NCBI GenBank assembly: GCA_900155495.1
Contig: FTLJ01000815.1
Coordinates: 1-64,000, forward strand
DNA length: 64,000 nucleotides
Direction: 5' to 3'
Origin: Porogramme epimiltina
Taxonomy: Eukaryota; Basidiomycota; Agaricomycetes; Polyporales; Polyporaceae
In this document: one piece after another, positions 36,512 through 48,703 of the stretch
Layout: the number at the start of each line of letters is the position of its first letter
Numbering within the stretch: position 1 is the stretch's first letter
Translations under genes and position numbers: made by a program
The notes under the pieces: model-generated
Told to the model about the DNA's origin: nothing
What the model saw: the letters and a program-made list of their open reading frames with translations, nothing else
Database searches by the model: none

Positions 36512-38891
36512 TCAGATCGTGTCCAACAGCAGAGTCGAGACTGCGCGATAGAGTGATCGCGCGCCCTCGGACGGGATGTACGAGTTGAGTGACGCCCGCA
36601 CGATCTGGTCCCGAGTCGCCGGCGGCATGTCCGTGACCGCGTCGCCCGCGAGCGCGTGCAGGGCCTCGGCGGCGAGCGCCATCTTCTCGTCTGCTGTGAA
36701 CGCAACGAACGGGAGCACGGCTGTCACGCGCGAGAGCAAGGACGGCTTGATGGCGTGGAGTCAGCATCGTGGAATCATCCGCCAATCATAATGAGGCTCA
36801 CCCCTAGTCGATCCGAGACCCGAGGTCGGAGGAGGCCCATCAAGTCGACGTACTCCTCGCGCGACAGCTGCGTAGCCGGTGCGGGGCGGCTATCCTGGTG
36901 TTCAAACACCAAATCGTGTCCGATGTTTGACGTGCCCAGCCATATCACCTTTGAAACATCAACGTGGCGGTATCCTGCCTCAAACGAACACCGGCCTGCA
37001 AGGAATGAAGCGTATATATGAGCAATCGCAATGGGCACAGGTCCTCTTCGGACACTTACCATACTCCCAAGGCATCAGCAGCGACGATAGGATTTTCTCA
37101 TCCTGGGTCTTCTCGATCTCCTAATAACGGTACTCAATGATCAGCGGCGTTCCTACCATCAATCAAAAACGATGACAAACGAACATCGAGCACGACGACA
37201 CAACGCTTGCCCTCGTTCTCAATCAAGAAGTCCTTTAGAGAGTTATCCGACGGGGCCTGGCACCTTTGTTAGCGACATAGGTAAACTCGAGGGCTACAGC
37301 ACCCACCTCCATGGGAGCAATAGAATGGCTCTTCCAGATGTCGCGGGTGTTTTGCAGGGTGGTCATGTTGACGGTGTGGGTCGGCACATCCAGGAGGGAT
37401 CCGACTGTCGGAAGCACCGGTTAGTTCGATCATCAGCTCGGCACCGAAGATGTTTGCTCACATTTGCGCGCGAGAAGGCTCTTCCCATGCCCACTCGGGC
37501 CTGCGAAAGGTATGTCAGCTACTTGGGAGCAGTGCAACAGCTAGATATGCATACCGCATAGGAGAACAACGATAGGGGCCATGGAGGGCATGCTCAGCAC
37601 TCGGAAAAGCTGCTCGAGCACCCGGTCCTGGCCTATCAGATCGTACCGTACTCGCGTCAGCGGCCGGAAGTACGACCTGTGTATCAGAGCCGACGCCCGA
37701 CGTGTCTGGGGTGAGTCCGCGCGCTCGATGAAGTACCTACGCGAGGAGGCTGATTAGTTGAGGACCTGTCTCCAGAGTAAAACGCAAGCTTACCGCGTCG
37801 CAGGGTCAAGATGCTCAAGCACCTTTGACAGTCTGCCCGAGTTCCGTGCAGCTCCCCCGCCCTGCTGCTGCTGCTCCCGCTCCTCGCGGGCCTCCGCCTC
37901 GGGGTCGCGCAGGGCGGCTGTGTCTGCACCGTACGCGAGCAATAGCTTCACCATCTGCATCTTGTTCTTGAGCTGGTCGTTCGCGAGCGTGAACGCAAGC
38001 GCGCTCTGGGGGCCGACGTCGTCGTTCGGCCGCGCCTCCCCGCTCTCGAGCACGCGCCGCACCGCGTCGACGTCGTCGCTCGCGAGAGCGAATAGCAGTG
38101 TCGGTCGCGGCGTCGCGATCGCGTGTACGGGTTCGATGGGGGTGGCGGGAGCTGAGGCGGTGGGGGCATGAGCAGCGGGGGAGCGGCGCGAGTGCGTGGA
38201 GGTGACTGAGAGGAGAGACTGGCGCTTGCGTTGCTGCTGTTGCTGCTGTGCGGCGAAGATCGACCGGTCGGGCAGGCTGTCCATCGCTGAGACCGGACGG
38301 CGGATCGTCTCGTCTTCCTGGTCGGCAGCCTCGTACTCAAGGTACTCATCTTCCTGGCGCTCGTCGAAAGAGTCGACGGGTTCAGATAGGCGGCTGTCAG
38401 ATCGCGAGTGGTGTAGCTGCTGTGTGTGACCCAAGGACAGCCGGCGTGAGGGGTGATTAAGGAGGGACTTGCGAGAGAAACGGTTGCTCCATGACGGCGG
38501 GCGCGAAACGGGTGCGGAAGTAGGTTGTGAGAGAGGCGATGCGATAGCAGGAATGATATGCAAAGGAGAGTTAGGCTGGGACGATCCAGTGGTATTGTGA
38601 ATATACGGAGGTATAGTGCTTGAATGCGGTGACGATAGCTGTTAAGAAGGGTAAGCGTGGATACTGTATAGGGTCCAATTGAAGCCATACCAGTCTATTA
38701 TTGGACAGCGAATACTCTGATGATACAGTTGGGGAGGCTGGCGTAAATGCTGAGAAAAAGATCAGTGCCAGTCACGTCATGAATGTCACTGAGTACGCAC
38801 CAGTAGATGCAGTAGTAGCCGTAGTAAGTGACGGAACGCTGGAGGGAGGAACTGAGGATCCGAGTGACGAAGGCGGATTGTTGAGAATCAT
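36512..38891 (-). CDS. Ankyrin-type and AAA+ ATPase protein (ClpB/SKD3-like)
   Basis: Ten exons: 38891-38801, 38749-38691, 38638-37794, 37736-37555, 37500-37462, 37404-37307, 37256-37185, 37120-37060, 36995-36802 and 36745-36512. From the ATG at 38891 the product has 624 residues. A Ser/Gln-rich N-terminal half contains an ankyrin-like pair (LFALASDDVDAVRRVLE, QMVKLLLAYGAD). It is followed by a ClpB-type AAA+ module with Walker A GPSGHGKSLLARK, Walker B CVVVLDEIEK, sensor IWLGTSNIG and a small C-terminal lid. The order recalls animal CLPB/SKD3, a protein disaggregase, but subcellular site and function here are inferred. An in-frame 52-nt intron upstream (38895-38946) would join it to the CCCH gene, making one protein of about 1405 residues. 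Confidence 0.8.
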
Positions 38892-38931
38892 GGACTAGAA
38901 TGCTATTAGCTATGCCGCAAAGAACGCATTG

Positions 38932-41339
38932 TTATAGCAGGCATACCAAACGAAGGGGTTTCAAACTCAAACGCCGGGGATTGGAGGGAGCGGGGGACGG
39001 CGCCATCGACGTCTCGTTCACCGGAGAAAGAGGTGTAGCTGAACGCGGCTGCTGCTCTTCGTTTCCTATGCCCTGCACCTCCACTAGGGGCGAGGGTCTC
39101 ATCGATAGTCGAGATGACACCGAACGGTCCGAGACGGAATGCCGGAACCCGAAGGGGACCTTCTTCGACCCACTCTGCGAACTATGGTCGCTGCTGAGTT
39201 GGCTAAGCGAAGACCCAGGGCGTTCGGCGCTCTCCGCAACATTCTCCTCCTGAGCTGGAGCAGAAAGAGCCGGGGAAGCAGATCGACTAGGAGCGGAGAA
39301 AACCAACGAGTTTCGTGCGCTTGTGGGAAGGGAGAAGTTCCGGATAGGTACCGAGGACGCGGAGGAGGGCGGCCGGGACAGAGGGGGCGAGAAGACGGGA
39401 GGTGCGTCATGTTCGGAGAACGAAGATGCGACGGATGGCGGACGGAGGGTTGCTGGGCTCGCGCCAACTCTTTGAGAGTCAGTTAAGATAGCAAATATGT
39501 CCTCAGTTGGGGCGTCCGCGATCGCTTCAAAGCTACGTGGGGCGATGTCGGCCACAGGCGAAGAATCCATAACAATAGGTGGTCCCAACGAGGAAGGACC
39601 AATTACAACGTCCGATTCTTGCTGCGAAATGCTGGTATTCAGTTGTTGGGTATGCACGGTAGGTGTGTAGTATTGGTCGTAAAGCGACGACATCGAGTCG
39701 TCAGATGAGAAGGATGCTTCGCCTACGCGGAGCGAATCGTTGCCAACGCTCAGATGTTCCGAGTCGTCGGCGTAGAGAAGGTTTGACGACTCTGGGTCGT
39801 CTTCGGATGTCGCCGACTGGGAACGCGCGAGCGTAGACGGTCCCTCGATATGGATGTCTACTGTACTTGAGTTGACACTTGCCGGAACGTCAGGCTGTTC
39901 AAGCGCCAGCAAGATGGAATCCACACTGTCATTCCTCGAATGTCTTGCCTCGCTTTGTTCGTCCTCTGCTGAAGGGTGTTGCGTCGGGAAGGCGCCAAAC
40001 CGCGGCGAGAACAAGGCGGAAGCAGTGGGCGGGTCGAAGCCTGTGTGAGGATGGTTGCCGTAGAGCACGCGTGAAGAGGGGGAGCCGAAAGGCGATGATA
40101 GGATTGACAAGGTCGAAAATCGCCGCGGAGTGCGCGGAGGCGACATGCGTATCGGTTCTGGACCGCCGACATAGTCGGCGTCGGATGAGGTGTCTTGCTG
40201 AAAAAGGCTGGGATGGCGAGGGAAAAATGATGCCGCGAAGTCTATCGGGGAAAGGAGACCTGACGAAGTAGAGGTGGAATCGCGGTGTGAGGAAGGGGCG
40301 TGACGTGCTGGGATAGATATTCGGCGTGGGGGAAGCTGTTCGGCAGAGTCTGACGCCTCGTGAATAAGCGGTTGTATGTCCGGAACCGTGTCGTTCGATA
40401 GTGGTGGCGGTGGCTGGATTGCAGGAATCGAGATGGGCCTGGACGGGCTAGGAGAGTCGAGGTTGACGGAAGCACGTCTCGACGGGGGCTGGGATTCCGT
40501 GACTATGGACGTCCGTCTTGAGAAAGAATAGAGGTCCGAGATCACTACAGAAGCACTTGGAGATTCGTCAGGGGTCTGAGAGCTGTTCTCGGGAGTCGAA
40601 TGCGATTCTTGTATGACGGCATCAAGGAAGCGCGTGACGGTTGCATCCTCGTCGTCGGCGATTACTTCGTCGTCCGGACTCCCAGGGCGTGTAGAAAACC
40701 CGTCGACGAGGGTAGTGGATCCCTCACCTAATGAGGATTCGGGAGGTGGTGGCGCGTTGCTCGCCGCGACTGGAGGTGACGCTACGAAATGAAGCAGCCT
40801 TCTCGCGTCTTCGCTCAATCCGAGGATGGGCGTGGGCCGTTCCGAGGAGATAGGAGACGGTGGTGCGGGCAGGCCCAGACCTACGCCGCTGCCTTCTCCC
40901 TCTTCCTCGTTTCCAAGAGTGAAGTCTCCATTGGCGTGCTCCTCCACGCTACCCTCATCCTCAACCGATTCCTGCTCGCCCGATTCTTCCTCTTCCCACC
41001 CTTCTTCCTCCACCTGCTGGATAATATCACCAAGAGCGAGGAGTAGGCTCCGAGTACGAGGGGACCGCGGGGGCGACCTGAAGCGTACAGACTTTGACGG
41101 CGTGGGCGAGTCAATTGCGAGGCGATAGTCTGCTTGGTCTGAGTCCTCTGAGCCGACGATGCTGTCCGGTCGCCGAATCTTGACGGTGTGCATGAAGTTG
41201 CACGAGTCTGCGAAGAGACAGCGGCCCTGGGAGTAGAAGGGACATGGGCGTGCTGATGCCGTGTCAGAGTTTATTGAAACAGCATATATACACAGAAGCA
41301 CGCACTCTTTTTCTTCCATGGAGGGTCTTCGATGGTCAT
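38932..41339 (-). CDS. CCCH zinc-finger, Ser-rich protein
   Basis: Exon 1 (41339-41306) and a 2.3-kb exon from 41252 give 784 residues if translation ends at TAA 38932. The N-terminus reads MTIEDPPWKKKTRPCPFYSQ and contains one CCCH finger with C-x7-C-x5-C-x3-H spacing (residues ~15-33), the type that binds RNA. The remaining ~740 residues are Ser/Pro/Glu-rich, low complexity and probably disordered, with RRxS-type sites suited to phosphorylation. The ORF end lies only about 40 bases before the ankyrin-AAA ATG on the same strand. The last codons contain GTATGC, a good donor, so a spliced fusion is likely (see findings). Confidence 0.75.
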
Positions 41340-42332
41340 AGAGACATGGGACTTGAATAGTGCAAATAGCCTAGGTGGGGACCGAACGCAAGTTTAACTG
41401 TTCCGGTACACACCATTCCGCGCCGTGTAAATTTGTGGTGCCGTTCATCCGCCGTGTAACAAGACGAATAGTGAAAGTTGTGGGATTTACCGACAAAAGG
41501 TGAGTGTGCATACATTGACTTGTCCTTGAATGAAGCACTTACAGCATGCAGCAATACTCAAGAAGAAGGCTTAGAGAACTCGCCGCAATGTGGCGGGACG
41601 TTGCACGGAACGAAGGCGTGAATGGAGGAAGAGTGGTGAGGAGGGCGGAGATGGAGGCCAGCGTCGGACAGGACGACGTCGGAAAGAAACCCGAACTGGG
41701 CGCAAGACGTAATATTCAATTTAGCCGCCAACGCGTATTCCGGTCACGAGAGCGCGTAAGCCGTTCTATAGCAACGGCGCTAAGCTCCTTCCCCGAGGCA
41801 CCCGGCGCTCCGATTCGTGAGCAAGGTCTGCACCTCTCCCATAACCCCCAATAACCCTCGTCTATGAATGCTCACCCCCATGAACTCACAAGTGTCAGTG
41901 CAAGAAAACGTCTACTCTCACAGCAATGGTACATTATGATTCTACACTTCTCTACGTCACAGCAAACTCGCGCCGCCCGCTCGGCGCAACGGTCCCGACA
42001 ACAAATTGCCCAGCGGCCGCTTCTGTCGCCCGTCACGTATGCTACCGCCCTCCCACGCCCAGCGACCCCCGACACCGGAACCCCATCACGGCCCGCCCAG
42101 GCATCTTGCACACTACGAAACGCATCGAGCTTCCCGACGGCTTGCTTCCTCCGGCCATCTTTCGGAGGCCGAGTCGGACTACAGCACCGTGCCCAACCTG
42201 TCCGCGCACGGAGCCCAAAGTAAGGAACGTCAATTATGCGAACATACAGTATACCACAAAATCCGAAACGGCCGGAGGGAGGGGGGATCATGGGTGCGCG
42301 CGGGCCCCCAGACAGTGCACCGCGCGCACCAC
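41340..42332. other. Intergenic region, CCCH gene promoter
   Basis: About 1 kb between the CCCH gene start and the Aha1 3' end. Short frames only; no domain or splice support. Nothing else is visible. Confidence 0.45.
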
Positions 42333-43836
42333 TCACGGCCGGTTGTAGAAGTAAGGGAGCGCGAACGCTGCGGCGAGCGCGAGCCCGGCGAACGCGATGG
42401 CCATGCATGCGTTCGCCCCTGAGGCCGACTCGCGCTTCACCTGTGGTGCCGCTTCGGGAATGCGGCGCTTTTGTGGGGGAGGAACGTAAGGGAACACTTG
42501 TACATACCCAATGGACTTCAAGCCGTGCACACTAGAGCAATGTCAGTTGAGGTGACGAATAAGATGGAAGGAATGCGCGTACTAGTAGCCCTGCAGGTTC
42601 CTTGTAATCTCATCCTCCATACCTAGCGGCACGCCATCCAGAGACCACGTAATCTTCGTGGAGTCGCTACCTTGGTCGAGGGTCGTAGTCAGAGTAGCAA
42701 GGTGATCTGAAGGCGGGCGTGAGTAACAGCATACGTGGTAAACGGAGTCTCAGCACACCTGTTGGCCAAGTGGGGCTCGACAACGCCCACGTCTGCACAA
42801 ACTCCTTCGGCGCGGAAAGCGACACAAACTTGCCCTTTACGCCGCCACCAAACAAGCTGTACTCAGCTTCGGGCTGCGGCGTGCTCTGTGTCACAGCAGT
42901 AGCGTAAGTAGAGTACATAGAGTAAGAAATCAACACGTACCTTCGCCGGCGCACGCGTCCACGAGGGTATCCGCTTCTCGTCCGTCAGCAGCCCGAACAA
43001 ATCGTCCGCCGCGGCCATGAACTGCGCATCGACCGTCACCGTCGTCGTGTTGTTCGCCTTCTCGGGTGCACGCGGCTTCGGCTTAACTGCCTCCGCCTTC
43101 GTCGATGCAGCGGGAGCAGGGGTCGCGGTTCCGGGAGTGGAGGGGCCGGGCGTGCCCTGACGCGATGGCTGCGCGGACACCGTGAGGTCCTTGCCGTGCG
43201 TCTCTACGATCGCGGCCGGGAACTCGGCGAACTTGGTCTCGAGCGCGGTGGCCAGCTTCGCCTTGGCCAGCTTAAAGAGCGCCTCGACCGCGGGGGAGCG
43301 CGCAGTGCTGAGACTCCACTCGTACTAAAGTGCGGTACATATTCACGCAACGTAATATGGTGGGGGGTGGTAGGGGCAGATGAGCGCAGGGTGGTAAGGA
43401 TATGTGGAGGGGCACGTACAACGTAGTCTGACGTGCCGTCCAGCGTGATCTCATGCGAGACCTCGGGGATAGTGAGCTTGCCCGTCACAGCAGTCCCGTC
43501 AGACGCAGTACCCGACCAGTTCAACACGACTTTACAGTCGTAGATCGTGATCAACCTTTTTCATGAGCGAAGCGTCAGTGCCTGACCCACACCGTGGCGC
43601 ACCAATGTCACGAAGGAATGACGCAGCACGTACTTGCTTTTCCGTTGGCCAAGCTCCACGTCACCATCGACCTCTACGACACGCTCGATGCCGACCTCCT
43701 CCGAGCCTTCTCCAGACACCCGTATCGCAGTCAATTCGCGGTCGAACCATTGCTTCGCCCAGGGCGTGACTGTCTTGTTCTTCCAGTGCCAGTTGGCCGT
43801 GGACGTTGCCATCGCTGGGGGGATCGTGCTCGCCAT
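42333..43836 (-). CDS. AHA1: Hsp90 co-chaperone Aha1 with hydrophobic C-terminal tail
   Basis: Exons 43836-43634, 43555-43420, 43324-42941, 42885-42759, 42706-42583 and 42531-42333 give 390 residues. The N-domain begins STANWHWKNKTVTPWAKQWF, the conserved Aha1 NxNNWHW-type start. The AHSA1 domain follows a Pro/Ala linker and holds DLFGLLTDEKRIPSWTRAP, EYSLFGGGVKGKF and STKITWSLDGVP. Aha1 stimulates Hsp90 ATPase activity in the cytosol. After the usual end (NLQGYYVHGLKSIGY) the frame continues for about 55 residues and finishes with a hydrophobic stretch (CMAIAFAGLALAAAFALPYF) and NRP, which looks like a tail anchor. No stop or usable splice site removes it. The first ATG is chosen at 43836; a second at 43812 is possible. 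Confidence 0.9.
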
Positions 43837-44223
43837 TGCGTCCAAAAGTGGTGGAGTCGGCTTGATTAAGTTTATGCTACAAGAGAGAGATAACGGAACA
43901 GAGGCAGCGGGAAGAGAGCTCTAGACAAACGTGCAGGCAGGGGGGACGTGGGGCTAGGCGAAGGTGGATTTATTGCCGAGCAAGCGATGACGCTCGCGCG
44001 ATCGCAGATCTCCAGAACTTTCGAGGACCCTCCTCATACCTCTACCACCAGATTCGCCACGCATGGCTCCGCTCGTGCACAATCCATACAGTGCCTTAGA
44101 AAAGGTAAGAATATCATGTTTCGCGGGGTGGTACACAGATAGATAGGCTACTAAGTATCCAGAATCACAGATTTGACATGATGATACAGTTGGTTTGTTC
44201 GAACTTCTTCAAGCCTTACGTAC
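43837..44223. other. Intergenic region upstream of AHA1
   Basis: About 390 bases between the AHA1 start and the stop codon of the DUF3429 gene. No gene or clear regulatory motif is seen. Confidence 0.45.
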
Positions 44224-45529
44224 TCAGTGCCGTCGCTCCTTTCCATTCAACTTGGTATCCTCCTTGTGCTTTATCATGACATAGTTGTCACCATCCTCCG
44301 GAGCAGCAACGGTTTCCACGTTTCCGGAGACCTTGCCCTCACTTTCCGGTTGCTTCTTCTTACGCTCAGCGCGGATCTATGGGTTTCTTCAGCGCGACGC
44401 CCTATCCTGATATGAAGGAATACGTACCATTTGGAGGTCATGGCTGACTAATCCATGCCCACCAACAGGTCCCCAATAGCTTGTAGCAGCTAAAGAACCG
44501 ATAATGCACGTCCCGACGAGGATCGACAGATAGAAGCGGTACTGTGAGTACCATTTCGGCGCTACCCATGAAGTGAGTATGGACAAGTATATCATCGACT
44601 TGAACATAACACTTACTCCAGCCTGCACCAGTTGCCCTTAGGTCAGCCCACCACAAGGCGGTAAAGCCAATCCATTGCGCGATCAGTGCGTTTACAGGTT
44701 GCAGCGCAAGGGTGGACCAGCCGAAAACGACGGGGGCAGCGCCCAGAAGCAAGCGGGGATAGCTGGATAAATGTCCGTGTCAACGAGCTGTCTGTGTCTT
44801 CGAACACCAGAAGACGTACTATTTGTTTCCTCCATATCCCGCAAACTCGAAGCCCCAATGGAGCGCGCCAAGGAACGAAAGCATCACCGCGCCGTAAGTG
44901 GTTTGGAGGTTCAGAGCCTGGTCAAGCAGGGTGATTGCAACACCGGGGTCGATGTTCGGAATGAGACCTGGATGCGTCATTCCATTCATACCGAACTTAT
45001 GGCCATCACAAAGGGCATACGCTACGAACCTTGGGCCGCGATACCCGCTTGGTGGGCAAGGTAGATCGTTGCTCCTGATGCTCCAAGGTAGGGCAGGCCG
45101 CCGGCAAGACCGAACACCACATAGGGTGTAGGTACCGAGTGGGCAACCGCATTGGTAATGCCTAGCTGTGAGCGGCACCGACGATTAACTCGTGGTTCCC
45201 TACAGGGGAGGTAGACTAATACATACAAAGGTCTGCTGGGTGGGCTCGACGTTATCCACGTAGAGATTCCCGCCTGCGATGGACTTGGCCAGGTCGGCAG
45301 CGGACGAACCGACTTCTTCGCGGATGTTCTGCGCCGCGTGCCCGAGAGTCTGGGAGCCTGGACGTCCGGAGACCGAACTCGCCGCGCCACGCACAATAAA
45401 CTGGCTGCGCAAGACGGTAGAGGAGGGTCGTGCGATCGACGCGGGCTTCAGGAGAAGGTTGAGAGTTGGTGAGTTGGAAAAATGGCGGCGAAACGCGATG
45501 GGTGTGCGACGAATGGCTGTAGATAGCAT
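44224..45529 (-). CDS. Mitochondrial DUF3429 / TMEM69-like membrane protein
   Basis: Exons 45529-45227, 45165-45030, 44967-44820, 44762-44617, 44561-44428 and 44376-44224 give 339 residues. The N-terminus (MLSTAIRRTPIAFRRHFSNS) is a typical mitochondrial presequence. At least five hydrophobic helices follow, with VVFGLAGGLPYLGASGATIY, the core LSFLGALHWGFEFAGYGG and APVVFGWSTLALQP. These match DUF3429 (TMEM69-like), proteins of the inner membrane with unknown biochemical role. A hydrophilic Lys-rich tail (KHKEDTKLNGKERRH) ends the protein. The phases of all five introns agree. Confidence 0.88.
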
Positions 45530-45800
45530 GATGGAAAGAAGAAATGTGCTGGCTTAGAGGGTATCCTAGAGTATATATGCCCACCTATCACCTGTGGCGT
45601 GCTGGCATTCTAGGAATTCACCTGCCCGCCCTGACGTCACTGTCGTCATCCTCCGGCGGAGTGGTCGCGTGCGCGCACTAGCGTCCCTCAGGATAACAGA
45701 GCGAGTAGAGAAACGTACAAAAATTCACTCCGCACCCAACATACGGAACGACGTTCAACTCTTGAAAGAGGGTAAAAAAGGAGATACAGAAAAATGCAAC
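45530..45800. other. Spacer between DUF3429 gene and tRNA-Ser
   Basis: A short promoter region with GTATATATGCC at about 45569-45579, oriented so that it could serve the DUF3429 gene 40-50 bases away. Nothing else is seen. Confidence 0.4.
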
Positions 45801-45882
45801 CGACGCCAGCAGGATTCGAACCTGCGCCTCCAAAGGAGAACAGATTTCTAATCTGTCGCCGTAACCACTTGGCTATAGCGCC
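45801..45882 (-). tRNA. tRNA-Ser(AGA), second copy
   Basis: The reverse complement reads as the same 82-nt class II tRNA found at 9144-9225, with no mismatch noted by eye: the same acceptor, the AGA anticodon, the long variable arm and the T arm. It lies on the opposite strand, 36.6 kb away. Confidence 0.93.
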
Positions 45883-47025
45883 TTGAAGTACAACGCATTT
45901 GGCTACACTATGACAGCTTTAACAATCACAAGTTACAGTTCAATGCAACGATTCACGGTTCATCTCCAGCTCTTTGTTGTGCCTGTTACCCTCCACCACG
46001 GAGTTGGATTGGAAGCGGAGCGCGTCAGAATGTACTCACACAAGTTCTCTCCCATATTACGCCTTTGCACCCCTGAAACTGCTAGCGCATCACGGCTACC
46101 GCGGGGCCGATCAATAGGAGTCCGCAATATTCAGGCCATATGCGCCGACTCCGTCATGTAAGTCAGTGCTGGCTCTTGCACGCCACTGCCTCGTTGCAGT
46201 CTGTCATTCTGCATAGCATACTGACAACTGATACCGTGCGGCAGCCGCCGGCAGGTGGGGCGTCCTCTTGGCGACGCCAGTTGTCCAAGACTTGAGGGGT
46301 GTGCGTGGCCGTGGCGCTGGTCCCATGATTGATCAGGGACATGGAACCTCAAGTCCGGACACATTACTCTCTGAAAACGTTGCGCCAGCAGAAACATTCC
46401 ACGAACATATCCACTCCCTCACAGGACCATGTTACACGACCGTAATGATGGCTTCCTAAGCCGAAAAAATCGACACTAGACTGGTATCACACAAGGTATG
46501 TGTCTCAATGTCCGAAGATGCCTCCGCGATATCCTTATGTTACACTTTTAGCTCCAAATCTCAATATTCATTTCCAAAACATCACATCGGTTCCTGGCAT
46601 CTACGCCTTTGCCGCCCTCCCACTAAGATTTTGAAAGAGATTGCGTGTGTTGCGCTGGGTTCTAATGTCGTCGATATAGCTTTGAACTCTGTCAGATCGA
46701 CAGGCGTTTTTGAGTGAGATACCCCCTCAATCGACCATTGTAAGGGGTCGAACTCAACTGAGCGCCAGACAGCCTCAATCAATGCGCGGAGGACATAAAG
46801 GTGCGTGCCCCTGTCGGATGTCCGATCTAGTACTGGCTGACAGCTGCTGGCGGCGCGCATTCCGAAAGGGACCATAGGGACGCATGAATCCCCTCTCTCC
46901 GATCCCTCATATGAACACCGCGGGCGAGAAGTGAGCAAGGGGTTCTCCTCTTCCCTTCCCCGTGCCCTCCCCTCGCCCTCGCTTCCAGCCCCCGGCTCTC
47001 TCGCGCTCCTCGCTAGCCGGGCACC
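45883..47025. other. Intergenic region
   Basis: About 1.1 kb without a supported gene. A minus-strand frame at 46582-46938 (with RALIEAVWRSVEFDPLQW and LTEFKAISTTLEPSA) looks faintly coding and may be a relic, but there is no start, splice or domain support. The 46930-47025 part is the pyrimidine-rich leader of the next gene. Confidence 0.4.
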
Positions 47026-48703
47026 ATGTCGTGCGTCACACAGGCAACTGCAACTCAGTTCGCCACTGTTGTTACGACTTCTCTCTCGACGTCCATTAGC
47101 GAGAGTATATCAACTGGGCAAAGCACAACCGTCTCTACGCCGGCAACATGCGCAACGAACACCTCGGGCACAGACACGGCAGGGGGTGCTGCCACTTGTA
47201 CTCCGACCACAATAGTCACCGGTGCGTATCATCTACGAGTATCTACCATACATACTCACAAAACCTCACGTCTAGACGTGACGTCGACTGTCCAAGTTCC
47301 TGTCGTGCTGACAGTGTCCCTCACGAGTTCCTCCCCGACCGCAACACAATTTCAGACATCATGTACCTCAAGCAGCGATTCTACAACAACGACTACTGCG
47401 TCAGATACAACCACGTCGCTCAGCACAAGCACTCTCGTCATTTCTTCCACTTCCACCCTTACCACGCAGTCGACTTTCACCTCTGATGGTGCAACATATA
47501 CCACAACCGGGACGCTAACTTCCGTTGTGCCTGTCACAACAACAACATTCACCCAGTCCTCTGTAGCGGCCGTATCACATGACGGCTCTTCAGTCGATGT
47601 TGGCGTTATCGTTGGTGCAATCGTGGGGGGTATTGGAGGTATCGCTGTCATCATGATTATCGTGTGGTTCTTGCTGTAAGTAAACCTTCGTCCTACACTT
47701 ACACCAGATACTACGTGAAGACTCAACGCATACTTTCCACAGTCGCAGACGCCGCCATGCCACCCGGTGGGACGACATCACATGGCCTGACACGTCCAAC
47801 CCCAACGACAAGCCCGACCCCCCTCCCCTCGACGTGGACTCGACAGTGCCCACACCCTACACCTACGGCGCAGTCGGACGAGGTGCCCTCGACCTCGGGA
47901 GCCCCGCCGGCGGCACCGGGCATAGCCCTCCCAGCAACTACCCCATGACGCAACCGCAAACCTCCTATTCCGCCTCGCCCCCGCACACCCCCGGCTGGTT
48001 TGCCCCAGGCCCGCCCCTCGCCCCTATGGCCCCCATCGCCTTCCCGGCGGCGCATCACCGTGCCCCTGCCCCCTCGGGGATGCCCTCGCCGCCCCTCGAC
48101 CCCGCCCTCCTCGCCGCGGCCGCTATCCCGCTCCCGCAGGGCTCCCCGCCGCACACGCCCGAGGCGCACCGCTCCTCGCGCGGGTCGTACACCTCCGCCG
48201 GCTCGCACTCGGCGCACTCCGACACGGCGCTCCTAGGGGGCGGCGGGGGCGCGGGCCTCGAGCGCGCACTGTCGACGGGGACGTCCGGCTCCGCGTACTC
48301 GTCGTACTCGTCGCACGGCGCGCAGCCGCGCCAGCAGCTGCAGGTCGTGAACGCCGACCCGCCCCTCGCCCCTGCAACCCTTGCAGCTCCTGCGGCTGTA
48401 GCAACGCGGCCTCGGAGCGCGTCGCAGCCATACGGAGAAAAGGGGCAGCGCATCTTGCACCCGGACAGGGGCCTCGAGGTAGTCCCGGAGCAGCGGGATC
48501 CGGAGCCGTCTTCGTCGTCGGAACCCCCGGCGGCGCCGGGCCCTTCTTCGTCCGCGCAACCTCAAGCTCAGACGGAGGATGGCGAGCACCGTGCGGAACG
48601 TCTGCAGGCGATGGTGCTCGAAAAAGCGCGGTTAGGGGCACGGGAGAGAGGTAGCGGAGGGTCGGAGGAGGGGGCCGAGGCCCCGCCTGCGTACACTGAG
48701 TAG
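47026..48703 (+). CDS. Ser/Thr-rich single-pass membrane protein
   Basis: Exons 47026-47221, 47276-47675 and 47743-48703 give 518 residues. Residues 1-170 are over half Ser/Thr with spaced Cys, a mucin-like ectodomain likely to be O-mannosylated. A membrane span near 174-198 follows (VGVIVGAIVGGIGGIAVIM) with a basic RRRRH stop-transfer. A Pro/Ser/Ala-rich cytosolic tail of about 315 residues ends PPAYTE, a PPxY-like motif that could bind a WW-domain ubiquitin ligase. The layout is that of Mid2/Wsc-type cell-wall sensors, although no WSC domain and no clear N-terminal signal peptide are present. A role in wall sensing is inference only. Confidence 0.75.

Noticed and set aside
46582..46938. 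Minus-strand frame that looks weakly protein-like
   Set aside because: No start codon in context, no splice partners and no family recognised; noted only as a possible relic.
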